From Mycobacterium sp. MBM (lineage in GTDB: Bacteria; Actinomycetota; Actinomycetes; Mycobacteriales; Mycobacteriaceae), in the NCBI GenBank assembly GCA_021648845.1, contig JAKJHY010000004.1, positions 220,237-284,236 on the forward strand: a stretch of 64,000 nucleotides of DNA, given 5' to 3'. Below, piece after piece: positions 28,185 to 36,367 of the stretch. The position numbers and the translations under genes were made by a program. The notes under the pieces were generated by a model, which saw only the letters and a list, made by a program, of their open reading frames with translations, was not told where the DNA came from and ran no database searches. How positions within the stretch are numbered: the first letter of the stretch is position 1; the number at the start of each line of letters is the position of its first letter.

Positions 28185-28261
28185 GGCTACAAAGTACGCA
28201 TTTCCCATCGTGTCCAAACCTTGACTTGACCTCGTCGTCCTGCGGCGCCCACGATGGGCGG

Positions 28262-28924
28262 ATGCGCCGACTACTCGTGGTGTTGAGCGCGCTCTGGCTG
28301 GTCGGTGGCTCGGCTGCCCTCGCAGCGGTGCCTGCCAACGCCGCCGAGACGCCCTGGTTCGCCGGATCGGTCGGCAACGCCACCCAGGTGATTTCCGTTG
28401 TGGGCGTGGGCCCGACGACCGCCAAGATCGACGTGTGGGAGCGGACCGCGGCCGGCTGGACCCCGGTCGGGGTGGGCATACCCGCCCACATCGGGTCCAG
28501 CGGTATGTCGACCGCGATCCGCGAGGGGTCGATGAAGACGCCGATGGGGGTATTCACCCTGGACTTCGCCTTCGGCACGCAAGGCAATCCCGGCGGTGGC
28601 CTGCCCTATGTACAGGTCGGACCGAATCATTGGTGGGACGGTGACGTCGACAGCCCGACCTACAACACCATGCAGGTCTGCCGGCGGGACCAATGCCCCT
28701 TCGCTACCGAGGGCACCGGCACCGAGAACCTGCAGATCCCGCAGTACGCGCATGCCGTGGTGATGGGGGTGAACAAGGCCAGGGTGCCCGGCGCGGGCAG
28801 CGCCTTCTTCCTGCACACCACCGACGGTGGCGCGACCGCGGGTTGTGTCGCCATCGACGACGCCGCGCTGGTGAAGATCATCCGCTGGCTGCGCCCCGGC
28901 GCCCTGATCGCCGTGTCCAAGTAG
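28262..28924 (+). CDS. Secreted L,D-transpeptidase (YkuD)-like protein
   Basis: A 220-residue exported protein. A signal peptide (MRRLLVVLSALWLVGGSAALA, cleavage likely after ANA) precedes a YkuD-type domain. His185 and Cys195 in FFLHTTDGGATAGCVAI match the catalytic His/Cys arrangement of L,D-transpeptidase-like folds, with the SHGC replaced by TAGC. It lacks the N-terminal Ig-like domains of canonical mycobacterial Ldt enzymes, so peptidoglycan cross-linking is possible but unproven. ATG at 28262 starts at the signal peptide. Divergent from the PAP2-kinase gene. Confidence 0.75.
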   Translation: MRRLLVVLSALWLVGGSAALAAVPANAAETPWFAGSVGNATQVISVVGVGPTTAKIDVWERTAAGWTPVGVGIPAHIGSSGMSTAIREGSMKTPMGVFTLDFAFGTQGNPGGGLPYVQVGPNHWWDGDVDSPTYNTMQVCRRDQCPFATEGTGTENLQIPQYAHAVVMGVNKARVPGAGSAFFLHTTDGGATAGCVAIDDAALVKIIRWLRPGALIAVSK

Positions 28925-29395
28925 TCAGATATTAACCGCGCGACCGGCTTTCACCTTGAAGCCGAGGCTCTCGGTGGACAGTGACGCGTCGTAGGTGCGG
29001 TCGTATCCGGTCTTGCTGATCTTCCAGCCCTCGGGGGTGCGCCGATAGGTGTCGTGATAGAAGCCGGCGCCGATGAGCATGAAGTTGAACTCGGGGGCGA
29101 TGACCTTGTCCTGCAGGTACCAGATCCCGGTGGCCTCGTCGCCGTCGATCTCGATCTCCGGATGGGTCACCTTGTGCTCGGTGATGATGCCGGCCGGCAT
29201 GGAGGTGCGCATGAACTCGACCAGGGTCGCGCGGTCGGTGAAGTGATGTTCCTCGCCGAGGGACTCGCCGTAGTCGCCCACCACGTCCTCGGTGAGAGTG
29301 TCGGCGAAATCATCCCAGTGTTTGGTGTCCAGCGCGCGCATGTACCGGTACTTGACCTTCTTGATTGCTTCGATGTCAGCGAGGTTGTCTGCCAT
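28925..29395 (-). CDS. NTF2-like (SnoaL-type) protein
   Basis: About 156 residues with a cone-shaped NTF2-like fold: N-terminal helices (DIEAIKKVKYRYMRALDTKHWDDFADTLTEDVV) followed by a curved beta-sheet with WYLQDKVIAP and the YRRTPEGWKISKTGYDRTYDA ending. Such proteins act as small hydrolases, isomerases or dehydratases, or bind ligands; none can be chosen. ATG at 29395 (MADNLADIE) is preferred. Its stop lies one base after the L,D-transpeptidase-like stop. Confidence 0.78.
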   Translation of the reverse strand: MADNLADIEAIKKVKYRYMRALDTKHWDDFADTLTEDVVGDYGESLGEEHHFTDRATLVEFMRTSMPAGIITEHKVTHPEIEIDGDEATGIWYLQDKVIAPEFNFMLIGAGFYHDTYRRTPEGWKISKTGYDRTYDASLSTESLGFKVKAGRAVNI

Positions 29396-29472
29396 GCCCG
29401 ACATCAGACCACAGGGGTTGCCGCGTTGTGTCCGTTCGGCCGATCGCAGTGGCGGCGGTTATGGTGGGCCCA

Positions 29473-31341
29473 ATGACCGACCCGCTGGGGTTGTCCATCG
29501 GGACGACCAATCTGGTCGCGGCACGCGTCGGCGACCTCCCCGTGACGCGGCGCGCTGTTCTGACACTTCCCGTGCAGGGCGCGCCGGAAGTCGGTGCGCC
29601 CTCCGGCCAGCCCGGTCAGGTGCTGTCGGGATTCGTTGACCGCGTGGGAGATCCGGTGCCACTGGTGGCGGCGGACGGGTCGTCCTATCTTGCCGACGAC
29701 CTGTTGGTCGAGGCGCTGGAGGCGATGGTGGGTGTCGTCGGCGGTACCGCGTCGGCGCTGACGGCGATCGCCGTCCCCGCGCACTGGAACGCCGCGACGT
29801 TGCGTGCGCTGCGGGGCGCCTTGCGGTCGAACCCGGTGCTGTCTCCGGCCGGGACGCCCCCGCGCCTGGTCTCGGATGCGGTTGCGGCGCTGACCTCGCT
29901 GCACACCAACCCGGGTCTGGGGGCCGACGGTCCGGTGGTGCTGGTGGACCTGGGCGGTGGCGGCACCAGCCTCACCCTCGCCGACTCCGGTGCCGGTTTC
30001 GAACCGCTCGACGAGACGACCCGGGTGGCCGAGTTCTCCGGTGACCTGATCGACCAAGCGTTGTTGACCCACGTGCTGTCAGGCATCGAGGACACCGATC
30101 CGGGAGCCACCGCGGCGGTCGGACTGCTCGGCACGCTGCGCGACGAATGCCGGCAGGCCAAGGAACGGTTGTCCGCGGCGACGGCCACCGAGATCCCGGT
30201 GGAACTGCCCGGTTACCGGTCTGTGGTCCGGGTGACCCGCGCTGAGTTGGAAGCCCTGCTCGCCGAACCCGTGCAGCATCTGCTCGACGAGCTTGACAAC
30301 CTGGTGCAGCGCAACAGGATCAGCTGGGCAAATGTGTCGGCGATCGCCACCGCAGGCGGCGGCGCCAGCATTCCGCTGGTGACCCAGCAACTGTCGGCGC
30401 ACACCCAGATCGCGGTGGTGAGCACCCCGCGGCCCGCATTGGATGCGGCCGTCGGCGCGGCGCTGTTCGCCGCGTACGCGGCCGAGGCGGGTGCGCAGAC
30501 GGGGATGGCCCCGGCGCTGGGGGCCGACGCCCCGACCAGCCTGGCACCGCCGATCGTGATCCCGGATCCGTCCGGGTCCTCGACGTTCCGGGCGCTGGCA
30601 TGGTCGCAGGACGACGAGGCTGCTGCCGATCCGGTGCCCTATACCGGACCGGACGACTATCCCGAGGTCAGCGGGCCGAACCCGTACCTCGCTGACGAGT
30701 CCACTCGCTTTGTCTCCCAACAGGTCCCGAACGAATACGATGACCAGCTGCGCGGTGTGCCGCGACTGCCGATGGCGGTGTTCGCTGCCGCTGGGATCCT
30801 GGCTGTCGTTGCGCTCGGCGGCGTGGCGATTGCGCTGACCAGCGTGTCGGAGACGGACACGCCGACTCCGTCGACCGCCCCGGTATCCGGGGTGTACACG
30901 CCTCCGCCCGTCGAGCAGCCCCCGGTGATCGAGACACCACCGCCCGTCGTCACCGTCACCCAGGCGCCGCCGGCGCCGGAGCCGGTCGTACCGCAGCCGG
31001 TGGCACCGACAAACACCACTACGACGGTGCAGCCCACGACGACCACGACGACCACAACGACCACCACGACGACCACCACGACCACCACGACCACCACGAC
31101 GACGCCGTCCACGACGACCACGACGCCCTCCACCACGACCGCTGCAACGACCACCACCACGACCGCGCCGAGCACGATTCCGACCACCGCCACGACCGCA
31201 CCCAGCACGTTGCCGACCACCACCGCCGAGGTCACCACGGTGTCTCAGGCGCCGGCGATGACGACCACGTATATCAACGTGCCTTTGCTGCCGCCGATAC
31301 CCATCCAGGTGCCGAATCCAGCCGCTCCGGTGGCTCCCTGA
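29473..31341 (+). CDS. Membrane-anchored Hsp70-like protein with poly-threonine C-terminal domain
   Basis: A 622-residue protein. The N-terminal part (about 1-350) has actin/Hsp70 ATPase features: GLSIGTTNLVAARVG phosphate-1-like loop, VVLVDLGGGGTSLTLADSG phosphate-2-like loop and an AIATAGGGASIPLV adenosine-type loop. A single transmembrane helix lies at residues 434-456. Beyond it is a Pro/Thr-rich domain that includes 23 consecutive Thr (522-544) and ends with a Pro-rich YINVPLLPPIPIQ tail. By orientation rules the ATPase is cytosolic and the Thr-rich tail extracytoplasmic, where O-mannosylation is plausible. A canonical DnaK substrate-binding domain is absent. ATG at 29473 is chosen; 29461 is also in frame. 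Confidence 0.8.
   Translation: MTDPLGLSIGTTNLVAARVGDLPVTRRAVLTLPVQGAPEVGAPSGQPGQVLSGFVDRVGDPVPLVAADGSSYLADDLLVEALEAMVGVVGGTASALTAIAVPAHWNAATLRALRGALRSNPVLSPAGTPPRLVSDAVAALTSLHTNPGLGADGPVVLVDLGGGGTSLTLADSGAGFEPLDETTRVAEFSGDLIDQALLTHVLSGIEDTDPGATAAVGLLGTLRDECRQAKERLSAATATEIPVELPGYRSVVRVTRAELEALLAEPVQHLLDELDNLVQRNRISWANVSAIATAGGGASIPLVTQQLSAHTQIAVVSTPRPALDAAVGAALFAAYAAEAGAQTGMAPALGADAPTSLAPPIVIPDPSGSSTFRALAWSQDDEAAADPVPYTGPDDYPEVSGPNPYLADESTRFVSQQVPNEYDDQLRGVPRLPMAVFAAAGILAVVALGGVAIALTSVSETDTPTPSTAPVSGVYTPPPVEQPPVIETPPPVVTVTQAPPAPEPVVPQPVAPTNTTTTVQPTTTTTTTTTTTTTTTTTTTTTTTPSTTTTTPSTTTAATTTTTTAPSTIPTTATTAPSTLPTTTAEVTTVSQAPAMTTTYINVPLLPPIPIQVPNPAAPVAP
31036..31104 (+). repeat. Poly-threonine codon tract (ACC/ACG triplets)
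   Basis: Twenty-three consecutive Thr codons, mixing ACG, ACC and one ACA, inside the Hsp70-like gene. The codon mixture argues for selection on the protein rather than a recent pure triplet expansion, though slippage-prone runs exist. Confidence 0.9.
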
Positions 31342-31386
31342 GCCGTCGCCTACCGTCCGACCTGCGCATACCAATTTCTCGAAGAG

Positions 31387-31416
31387 TTGAGCCGCCGCGA
31401 CACGCCGGGTTATAGT
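31387..31416 (+). promoter_or_regulatory. Possible sigma-A promoter for the M15-like secreted protein
   Basis: TTGAGC (31387-31392) and TATAGT (31411-31416) are separated by 18 bases, matching a housekeeping mycobacterial promoter. The coding start is about 95 bases downstream. The intervening leader shows no RNA element that I recognise. Confidence 0.4.
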
Positions 31417-31510
31417 CACCCGAGTTAAGTCACGGATAGGTAACGACCAGCAAACGGCCGGGTCTCGGTGGTTGCTGAATGTGAAGTCGGCGAGCTCGAA
31501 GGTGTGGTGA

Positions 31511-32200
31511 ATGCGGCGACAAGGAATGGCTCACGGCCGACTGCGGTCGTCTGCCGCACTTGCCGCCATCGTGGCTCCCGCGGCCGTGCTCTTCTCGATC
31601 GGTGGCGATATCCAGCCCAGCACCGCTCCCGAGGATCTGACCACGGTGTCCGCCGCCGTCGCGCCGGCCACCGAGGCCGCCCCGCTGGGCCTGGAGATTG
31701 TCGCGGCGCCTGCCTCCTTCGGTTGGAACCCGACGGCCCTGGTGTCTCCCGCTCCTGAGGTCACCTCCGCCCAACTGGTCTCGGCGTCGAGATGGCGGGC
31801 GGATACGCGGTCGCTGCTGCTGCCCAAGGGTGTGGCTCCCGAGCATGGGCTGCAGGTCAAGACCATCTTGGCGGCCCGTGCCATCAGCGCGACCTTCCCA
31901 GAAATCCGAAGTATCGGTGGCGTGCGCCCCGACGCCTTGCGCTGGCATCCCAACGGTCTCGCACTCGACGTGATGATCCCCAACGCCGGGAGCGCGGAGG
32001 GGGTCGCTTTGGGCAACCAGATCGTCGCGTATGTGATGAAGAACGCCGCCCGTTTCGGTATGCAGGACGCCATCTGGCGCGGTACCTACTACACGCCGAG
32101 CGGCGCAGCGGGCTCCGGTGGCTACGGGCACTACGACCACGTGCACGTCACCACCACCGGTGGGGGCTACCCGACCGGCGGTGAGCAGTACTTCCGCTGA
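31511..32200 (+). CDS. Secreted M15-like / ARB_07466-type domain protein
   Basis: A 229-residue exported protein. An N-terminal basic and hydrophobic signal segment (about 1-32) leads into a spacer, then a domain (about 105-229) related to the D-Ala-D-Ala carboxypeptidase (M15) fold. Recognisable motifs are SIGGVRPDALRWHPNGLALDVMIPN and GHYDHVHVTT, where Asp and His residues would hold zinc. Similar domains occur at the C-terminus of many mycobacterial envelope proteins. ATG at 31511. Cell-wall peptide binding or hydrolysis is plausible. Confidence 0.75.
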   Translation: MRRQGMAHGRLRSSAALAAIVAPAAVLFSIGGDIQPSTAPEDLTTVSAAVAPATEAAPLGLEIVAAPASFGWNPTALVSPAPEVTSAQLVSASRWRADTRSLLLPKGVAPEHGLQVKTILAARAISATFPEIRSIGGVRPDALRWHPNGLALDVMIPNAGSAEGVALGNQIVAYVMKNAARFGMQDAIWRGTYYTPSGAAGSGGYGHYDHVHVTTTGGGYPTGGEQYFR

Positions 32201-32220
32201 GCGGACGTCGAGTCGGTGCG

Positions 32221-33174
32221 TCAGCCGACGAGCGCGTTCACCTCGCGGGCGCAGCCCCAGCACAGGGTGATGCCTGAACCGCCGTGACCGTAGTTGTGCA
32301 CCACGCGTGCGCCGGATTGCAATCGTGCGCCCTCCTCGAGCCGGACGGTCGGGCGTCCCGGGCGCAGCCCCACCATCTGCTCGAGAACGCGAGCGTCGCG
32401 TATCGCGGGCACCAGCTCGGCACACCGCGCCAGGATCGCTGCGCCTGCGGCCGGGTCGACCGTGGTGTCCCATCGCCCCTCGTCCAGGGTGCCGCCCAGG
32501 ATGCAGTCCGCGGTCCGGGGGTGCACGTATGCCCGGCCGCCCGGATGTCCTTCGTCACGAACTGACATCGTCAACCCGGGATTGCTGACCCGGACGATCT
32601 GGCCTCGCACCGGGTACACCGACGGGTCGTCGACCAGTGCGCCCGCGCCGAGGCCGGCACAGTTGATCACCACGTCTGCCTCATCGCCCACGTCGTCCAG
32701 TGAACGCAGCCGCCGCTGGTCGGTTTCGCCGCCGAGGGCTCGAACCCGGTCCTGCAGCCAAGGCAGGTAGCGGGGCATCTCCGCCGACGGCACCGCGTAG
32801 CGCAAGCCGTAGGGGTAGCCCGCGGGCAGCTCGTCCGCCCGGGCCGGTCGGACAGTGCCGACGGCCGATGCCCACGCGGGTTCGCCCGGTGCCTCGCGAT
32901 AGAGGTTGAGCGACTCCCGCATGAGCACCCCCGGTACGTGTTCGGCCGCCTGCACGGCGAGTACATCGAAGGTGTGCGCAGCCCAGCCCGCCACGCGCTC
33001 CCATGGTGCGACGTGGGTGGGGAACCAGACCGCGGCCGCCACGGCCGAGGTCGTGCACATGGCCCGCTCGGCGGCCACTATGCGCACGCGGTGACCGGCC
33101 TCCAGCAGCGAGATGGCGGTGGTCAGGCCGCTGACACCGGAGCCGACCACGACGGTCCGCAATGCCGTGGCCAT
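32221..33174 (-). CDS. FAD-dependent D-amino-acid oxidase family protein
   Basis: A 317-residue flavoprotein of the DAO family, oxidising D-amino acids to 2-oxoacids with H2O2 release. The FAD-binding N-terminus is VVVGSGVSGLTTAISLLEAGH, with TTSAVAAAVWFPT next, VINCAGLGA in the middle and the diagnostic HNYGHGGSGITLCWGCA at the C-terminus. It resembles M. tuberculosis Aao (Rv1905c) but is not at the same locus. Convergent with the upstream M15-like gene with a 20-base gap; no operon partner. Confidence 0.88.
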   Translation of the reverse strand: MATALRTVVVGSGVSGLTTAISLLEAGHRVRIVAAERAMCTTSAVAAAVWFPTHVAPWERVAGWAAHTFDVLAVQAAEHVPGVLMRESLNLYREAPGEPAWASAVGTVRPARADELPAGYPYGLRYAVPSAEMPRYLPWLQDRVRALGGETDQRRLRSLDDVGDEADVVINCAGLGAGALVDDPSVYPVRGQIVRVSNPGLTMSVRDEGHPGGRAYVHPRTADCILGGTLDEGRWDTTVDPAAGAAILARCAELVPAIRDARVLEQMVGLRPGRPTVRLEEGARLQSGARVVHNYGHGGSGITLCWGCAREVNALVG

Positions 33175-33276
33175 GGTTCGAGGCTACGCGTTCGGGCCAA
33201 CCTTGTTCGATCTCCGATGAATTAGGTTGCTGGTCAGCAACTTTCGTCAGCGATTCACTAATCGCCCGTGGTGGCG

Positions 33277-33305
33277 GGCCCGGCGGCGTGTGCTGCCGCC
33301 GGGCC
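33277..33305 (-). terminator. Hairpin terminator downstream of the 13E12/HNH gene
   Basis: Arms GGCCCGGCGGC and GCCGCCGGGCC are perfect 11-base complements around a 7-base loop, 55 bases past the HNH gene stop on the minus strand. There is no U-tract. It could instead protect the downstream oxidase promoter from read-through. Confidence 0.45.
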
Positions 33306-33359
33306 TGCTGTGGCGGCTGGTTTTCTCTGTTCAGTTGTCAAGGTGCTTAACGGGTCCGG

Positions 33360-34667
33360 TTATGCGGCGGTGGGTTGGGTGGTCATGGTGCGTCGGGCGT
33401 GTGAGCGCAGGTGCGCCGGTTCGGGACCAGATGGGTCATGCGGTGGGATGAACCAGGGGTGGCGGTCGGCGCCGAGGTAGACCTGCCAACCGCCGTGATG
33501 AATCGCACTGTGGTGCAAACGGCAGAGCAGCACCCCGTTGTCGATGCTGGTGGTGCCGCCGTGTTCCCAGGGTTGGATGTGGTGGGCGTCGCACCAGGAC
33601 ACCGGCCGCCCGCAGCCGGGGTGTGCGCAGCCCCCGTCGCGCACGGCCAACGCTTTGCGGATGGCGGGCGGGAAGAGCCTTTCGCTGCGCCCCACGTCCA
33701 GTGGGGCGCCCGAGTGGTCGACGATCACTGAGGTCAAAGTGCTGTCACAGGCGATCAGATCCGCGGTCGCGGCGCTGACCGGTCCGGCGAACCCGAGACG
33801 GTCCACGCCCTGCGTTGCGGGCCGGATCAGGGTGACATGCGGGAGCACCCCACCGCTCATGGGGCGCCCCGAACTGGACAGGTAAGTGCGCAGCACCTGC
33901 CCGAACGCGTCGGCGCGGCGCCGCCCCACCGACCTGGGATCGGGCGAGCCGTCCGGCAACGGCACCGGCCGGCACAACGGATCCAGCGCGGCCCACAGTT
34001 CCTCCCCGGTGAGTGCGTCGAGATCCAGCGCGGCACTGATGCGTCCGTCGTCGGTTTGAGTCAGGGTCATGTCGTTGAGGTCGCTGTTTTCGGCGACCGG
34101 CACCGCGACGTCGTCGACCGGGTAGGTCTTGGCCTTCTCAAGAGCGATCCCGCGGGCCTTCGTGGCCACACCCGAGGGCGTGGTCTGAATCATCAACGAC
34201 CGCACCACCGCGGCGCGCTCTTCATCCGATAACGGCACCCGCGCCTCGATATGGCCGACCCCCTTGCCGACGGCATCGGCGAACTCGATCCCGACCCCAC
34301 CGAGGCGCTGCTGTGCGGTCAACGCCGCCAGCGCAGATGCGGCGCGCCCGACCCGGACCGCCCGATACGCCGCACCCGGCGCCACCCCCAGCAACGTGAG
34401 CAGGTCGACGCCCGTGCGCAGGTGCTTGCGGGCCGGGATCCCGGCAGCCTCGGCGGCCGCGACCGCCGAAGCGATCACATGATCGGCCAGGTTCCCCAGG
34501 GTGACCGCGGCGCCCAGCACCGCCAACAGCGCCGCGTCATCAATGATCCGGCGCGGCGCGTCGAGCAGATGCCACAGCCGACGCCCACCACCGCCACCGT
34601 CATCCGGCGCGGGCGTGAGGTCATCGATCAACGCCTCGATAAAGGTGTCCAGATCGGTGGCGTCCAT
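33360..34667 (-). CDS. 13E12-repeat family DUF222/HNH endonuclease protein
   Basis: A 435-residue protein with an N-terminal DUF222 (13E12 repeat) domain (about 1-300) and a C-terminal HNH nuclease domain. The nuclease has two CxxC-like zinc or structural pairs in GGCAHPGCGRPVSWCDAHHIQPWEHGG, then NGVLLCRLHHSAIHHGGW. These multicopy mycobacterial proteins are linked in the literature to DNA damage response. Consistent with that, a perfect SOS box lies about 165 bases upstream. ATG at 34667. The biological target of the nuclease is unknown. Confidence 0.9.
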   Translation of the reverse strand: MDATDLDTFIEALIDDLTPAPDDGGGGGRRLWHLLDAPRRIIDDAALLAVLGAAVTLGNLADHVIASAVAAAEAAGIPARKHLRTGVDLLTLLGVAPGAAYRAVRVGRAASALAALTAQQRLGGVGIEFADAVGKGVGHIEARVPLSDEERAAVVRSLMIQTTPSGVATKARGIALEKAKTYPVDDVAVPVAENSDLNDMTLTQTDDGRISAALDLDALTGEELWAALDPLCRPVPLPDGSPDPRSVGRRRADAFGQVLRTYLSSSGRPMSGGVLPHVTLIRPATQGVDRLGFAGPVSAATADLIACDSTLTSVIVDHSGAPLDVGRSERLFPPAIRKALAVRDGGCAHPGCGRPVSWCDAHHIQPWEHGGTTSIDNGVLLCRLHHSAIHHGGWQVYLGADRHPWFIPPHDPSGPEPAHLRSHARRTMTTQPTAA

Positions 34668-34830
34668 GGCGGATACCAGCTTTCACAGCAGCGTGCCCAC
34701 GGGTATGACCGTTCGACCAGGCAACTCGGCTCAGACGGCAGCTCCGACGGGGCGGCCTCCCGAACCTTTCTCTCTAGCGACATCCGTCGCGATCTCATGC
34801 TCACCGGGGCACGACCGGGAGCTCTATGGG

Positions 34831-34846
34831 TCGAACGTTTGTTCGA
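34831..34846. promoter_or_regulatory. Perfect mycobacterial SOS (LexA) box
   Basis: TCGAACGTTTGTTCGA matches the mycobacterial LexA consensus TCGAAC-N4-GTTCGA exactly. It lies in the 265-base gap between two minus-strand genes, upstream of the 13E12/HNH gene. A TAGTAT sequence immediately 5' on the minus strand could be the -10, so LexA would occlude transcription initiation. Confidence 0.8.
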
Positions 34847-34931
34847 TACTATGCCGAAGATCGCTGCCGCGCAAGGGCCAATTCTCCGGGGCGGTGCCGA
34901 TTGGTCGGATCATGACGCCCCGCGCAGGTGA

Positions 34932-36212
34932 CTACTCCGAGCCGGAACGCCCTGACGTGGCGGAACCGCCGCTGTCGGGACCCGATTCTGCCCTCGGCGT
35001 GGACTCCGAGCGCGACGACGGCTTCTGGCCGGTCAGCTTCTTCACGGTGTGACGCACGCCTGCCCGGAAGTCCTTGATGCCCTGCCGGATTCCGGCGGCC
35101 GGGTCGACCTTGGCGGGCCTGGAGCGTGCGGTGTCCTTGGTGTCCTTGGTGTCCTTGGTGTCCTTGGTGTCCTTGGTGTCCTTGGTGTCCTTGGTGTCCT
35201 TGGTGTCCTCGGTGACGGCTTCAGCTTCGGTCTCGGCTCCGGCTCCGGCAGCCTCGTCGTCGTCGGCAACCGGGACGGCAGCGTCGGCGGATTCCGTTGG
35301 TTTGGGTGCGGTCTCGGTAGCGTCGTCGGCGGCGGCCGGGGCCTCAGCTTCGACGGGTTCCGTTGTCTCGAAGCTCGTTTCGGTCACGGTCACGATCTCG
35401 GCGACCGAGGTGTCGGTCTCGGTCATGCCCTCGCCACGGTCGGTGGACAGGCTGACCATTGTCGCGTCGGCATCGGGAAGCGTCGTGGTGACGATATCGT
35501 CGGGCGTCTTTATATCGCGGACGCGCGGCGGCTGACCCCACGGGGTGAGCAGGCCCGGCGCCGGCAGATACTGCCCTTCGCGACCGGGCAGGATCGGGCC
35601 GAGGTCGCCGTACCCGCCGAAGAGCAGTCCGTCGATCACGTGGAACGGTGCCCTGACAATGGCCTCGATGAACGGCTCGATGCGCAGCGTCGTCATCGAG
35701 TAGAAGATCTCGGAATGCGCCACTCCCGCGCCGCCGATGGCGCTCAGAACCGGCCCGATCAACCGCACGAATGCGTACTCGACGAAGTCCGGAATGCGGC
35801 GGATCTCTTCGCCCAGGACCGGGAAGTTGCGGGCCACGGCCTCGGCCACCGCGTCGTTGAACGGGCCGATGAGCAGCGGCGTGATGGGTGCCAGGAAGAT
35901 GTCGCTGACCAGGGCGTAGTTCCAATGCAGCAGGTCGGCATCCGGCCACTGCTCGTGCACCGTCCACCAAAGATCGGGGACTTTGCGGGTGAGCGCGTCC
36001 ACACTTTGTTCGATCGCCGAGCGCGCGCCGGTGCCGATGAGCTGCAGGTCTTGGACCAGCCCGGCCGGCATCACCGATGCGCTGACCACGCGTGGCGTGT
36101 CGAGTGCGGGGTGAACCTGCGGAGTCACCGTGACGGGTGTCAGGGCGATGGCGCCGGCACTGGCAAGAACCAAGCCCGTTGACAGCGTGTGGCGAAATAC
36201 GTTGGTGGCCAT
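34932..36212 (-). CDS. Secreted protein with KDT tandem-repeat C-terminal region
   Basis: About 426 residues, no family that I can name. ATG at 36212 (MATNVFRHTL) opens a signal peptide with likely cleavage near residue 30-35. A hydrophobic/helical domain follows (about 50-220), with ILPGREGQYLPAPGLLTPWG near its end. Then comes an acidic, Ala/Glu/Thr-rich stretch and about nine Lys-Asp-Thr repeats, closing with a basic Ser-rich tail (VKKLTGQKPSSRSE). The globular part resembles hydrophobic domains in other mycobacterial exported proteins. Divergent from a GH16 gene and beside two GH genes, so an envelope glycan role is suggested only by context. Confidence 0.75.
   Translation of the reverse strand: MATNVFRHTLSTGLVLASAGAIALTPVTVTPQVHPALDTPRVVSASVMPAGLVQDLQLIGTGARSAIEQSVDALTRKVPDLWWTVHEQWPDADLLHWNYALVSDIFLAPITPLLIGPFNDAVAEAVARNFPVLGEEIRRIPDFVEYAFVRLIGPVLSAIGGAGVAHSEIFYSMTTLRIEPFIEAIVRAPFHVIDGLLFGGYGDLGPILPGREGQYLPAPGLLTPWGQPPRVRDIKTPDDIVTTTLPDADATMVSLSTDRGEGMTETDTSVAEIVTVTETSFETTEPVEAEAPAAADDATETAPKPTESADAAVPVADDDEAAGAGAETEAEAVTEDTKDTKDTKDTKDTKDTKDTKDTKDTARSRPAKVDPAAGIRQGIKDFRAGVRHTVKKLTGQKPSSRSESTPRAESGPDSGGSATSGRSGSE
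35131..35211 (-). repeat. Tandem 9-base minisatellite inside the KDT-repeat gene
   Basis: Nine head-to-tail copies of GTGTCCTTG on the plus strand, coding Lys-Asp-Thr on the minus strand, with a degenerate tenth copy at 35212. Unit length is a multiple of three, so copy number changes keep frame. Copies are base-identical, suggesting recent expansion. Confidence 0.95.
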
Positions 36213-36243
36213 GCCTTTTATGACTCCTGATTCGGATCCGATG

Positions 36244-36259
36244 GTTTGCCGACGCAAAC
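36244..36259. promoter_or_regulatory. Small palindrome between divergent secreted-protein genes
   Basis: GTTTGC-CGAC-GCAAAC has perfect 6-base arms and lies between the KDT-repeat gene (start 36212) and the GH16 gene (start 36368). It could be an operator. No regulator gene is adjacent. Confidence 0.3.
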
Positions 36260-36367
36260 GCTAGCTGAGCCCGCGGCGAAAGTGGGGGCTCCGTGTGCGC
36301 CGTCGACGGACTGAGCTGTTCGCGTGGTTGCGCGCGAAACCCGTACGACCTCGTTTATGGTTCGGCT

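Noticed and set aside
31036..31104. Triplet run considered as a microsatellite or assembly artefact
   Set aside because: Codons vary among ACC, ACG and ACA while the residue stays Thr, which indicates coding selection.
30079..31419. 446-residue antisense frame over the Hsp70-like gene
   Set aside because: Arg/Gly repeats arise from the Thr codon tract on the opposite strand.
31342..31510. c-di-AMP (ydaO-type) riboswitch upstream of the M15-like secreted protein
   Set aside because: Such switches precede some wall hydrolases, but I could not find the conserved core segments in this leader.
35131..35211. Direct repeats considered as a CRISPR array
   Set aside because: Units are 9 bases with no spacers and lie in a coding frame.
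35049..36182. 377-residue plus-strand frame over the KDT-repeat gene
   Set aside because: The GVL repeat is the reverse reading of the same minisatellite; the minus strand has a signal peptide and a sensible composition.
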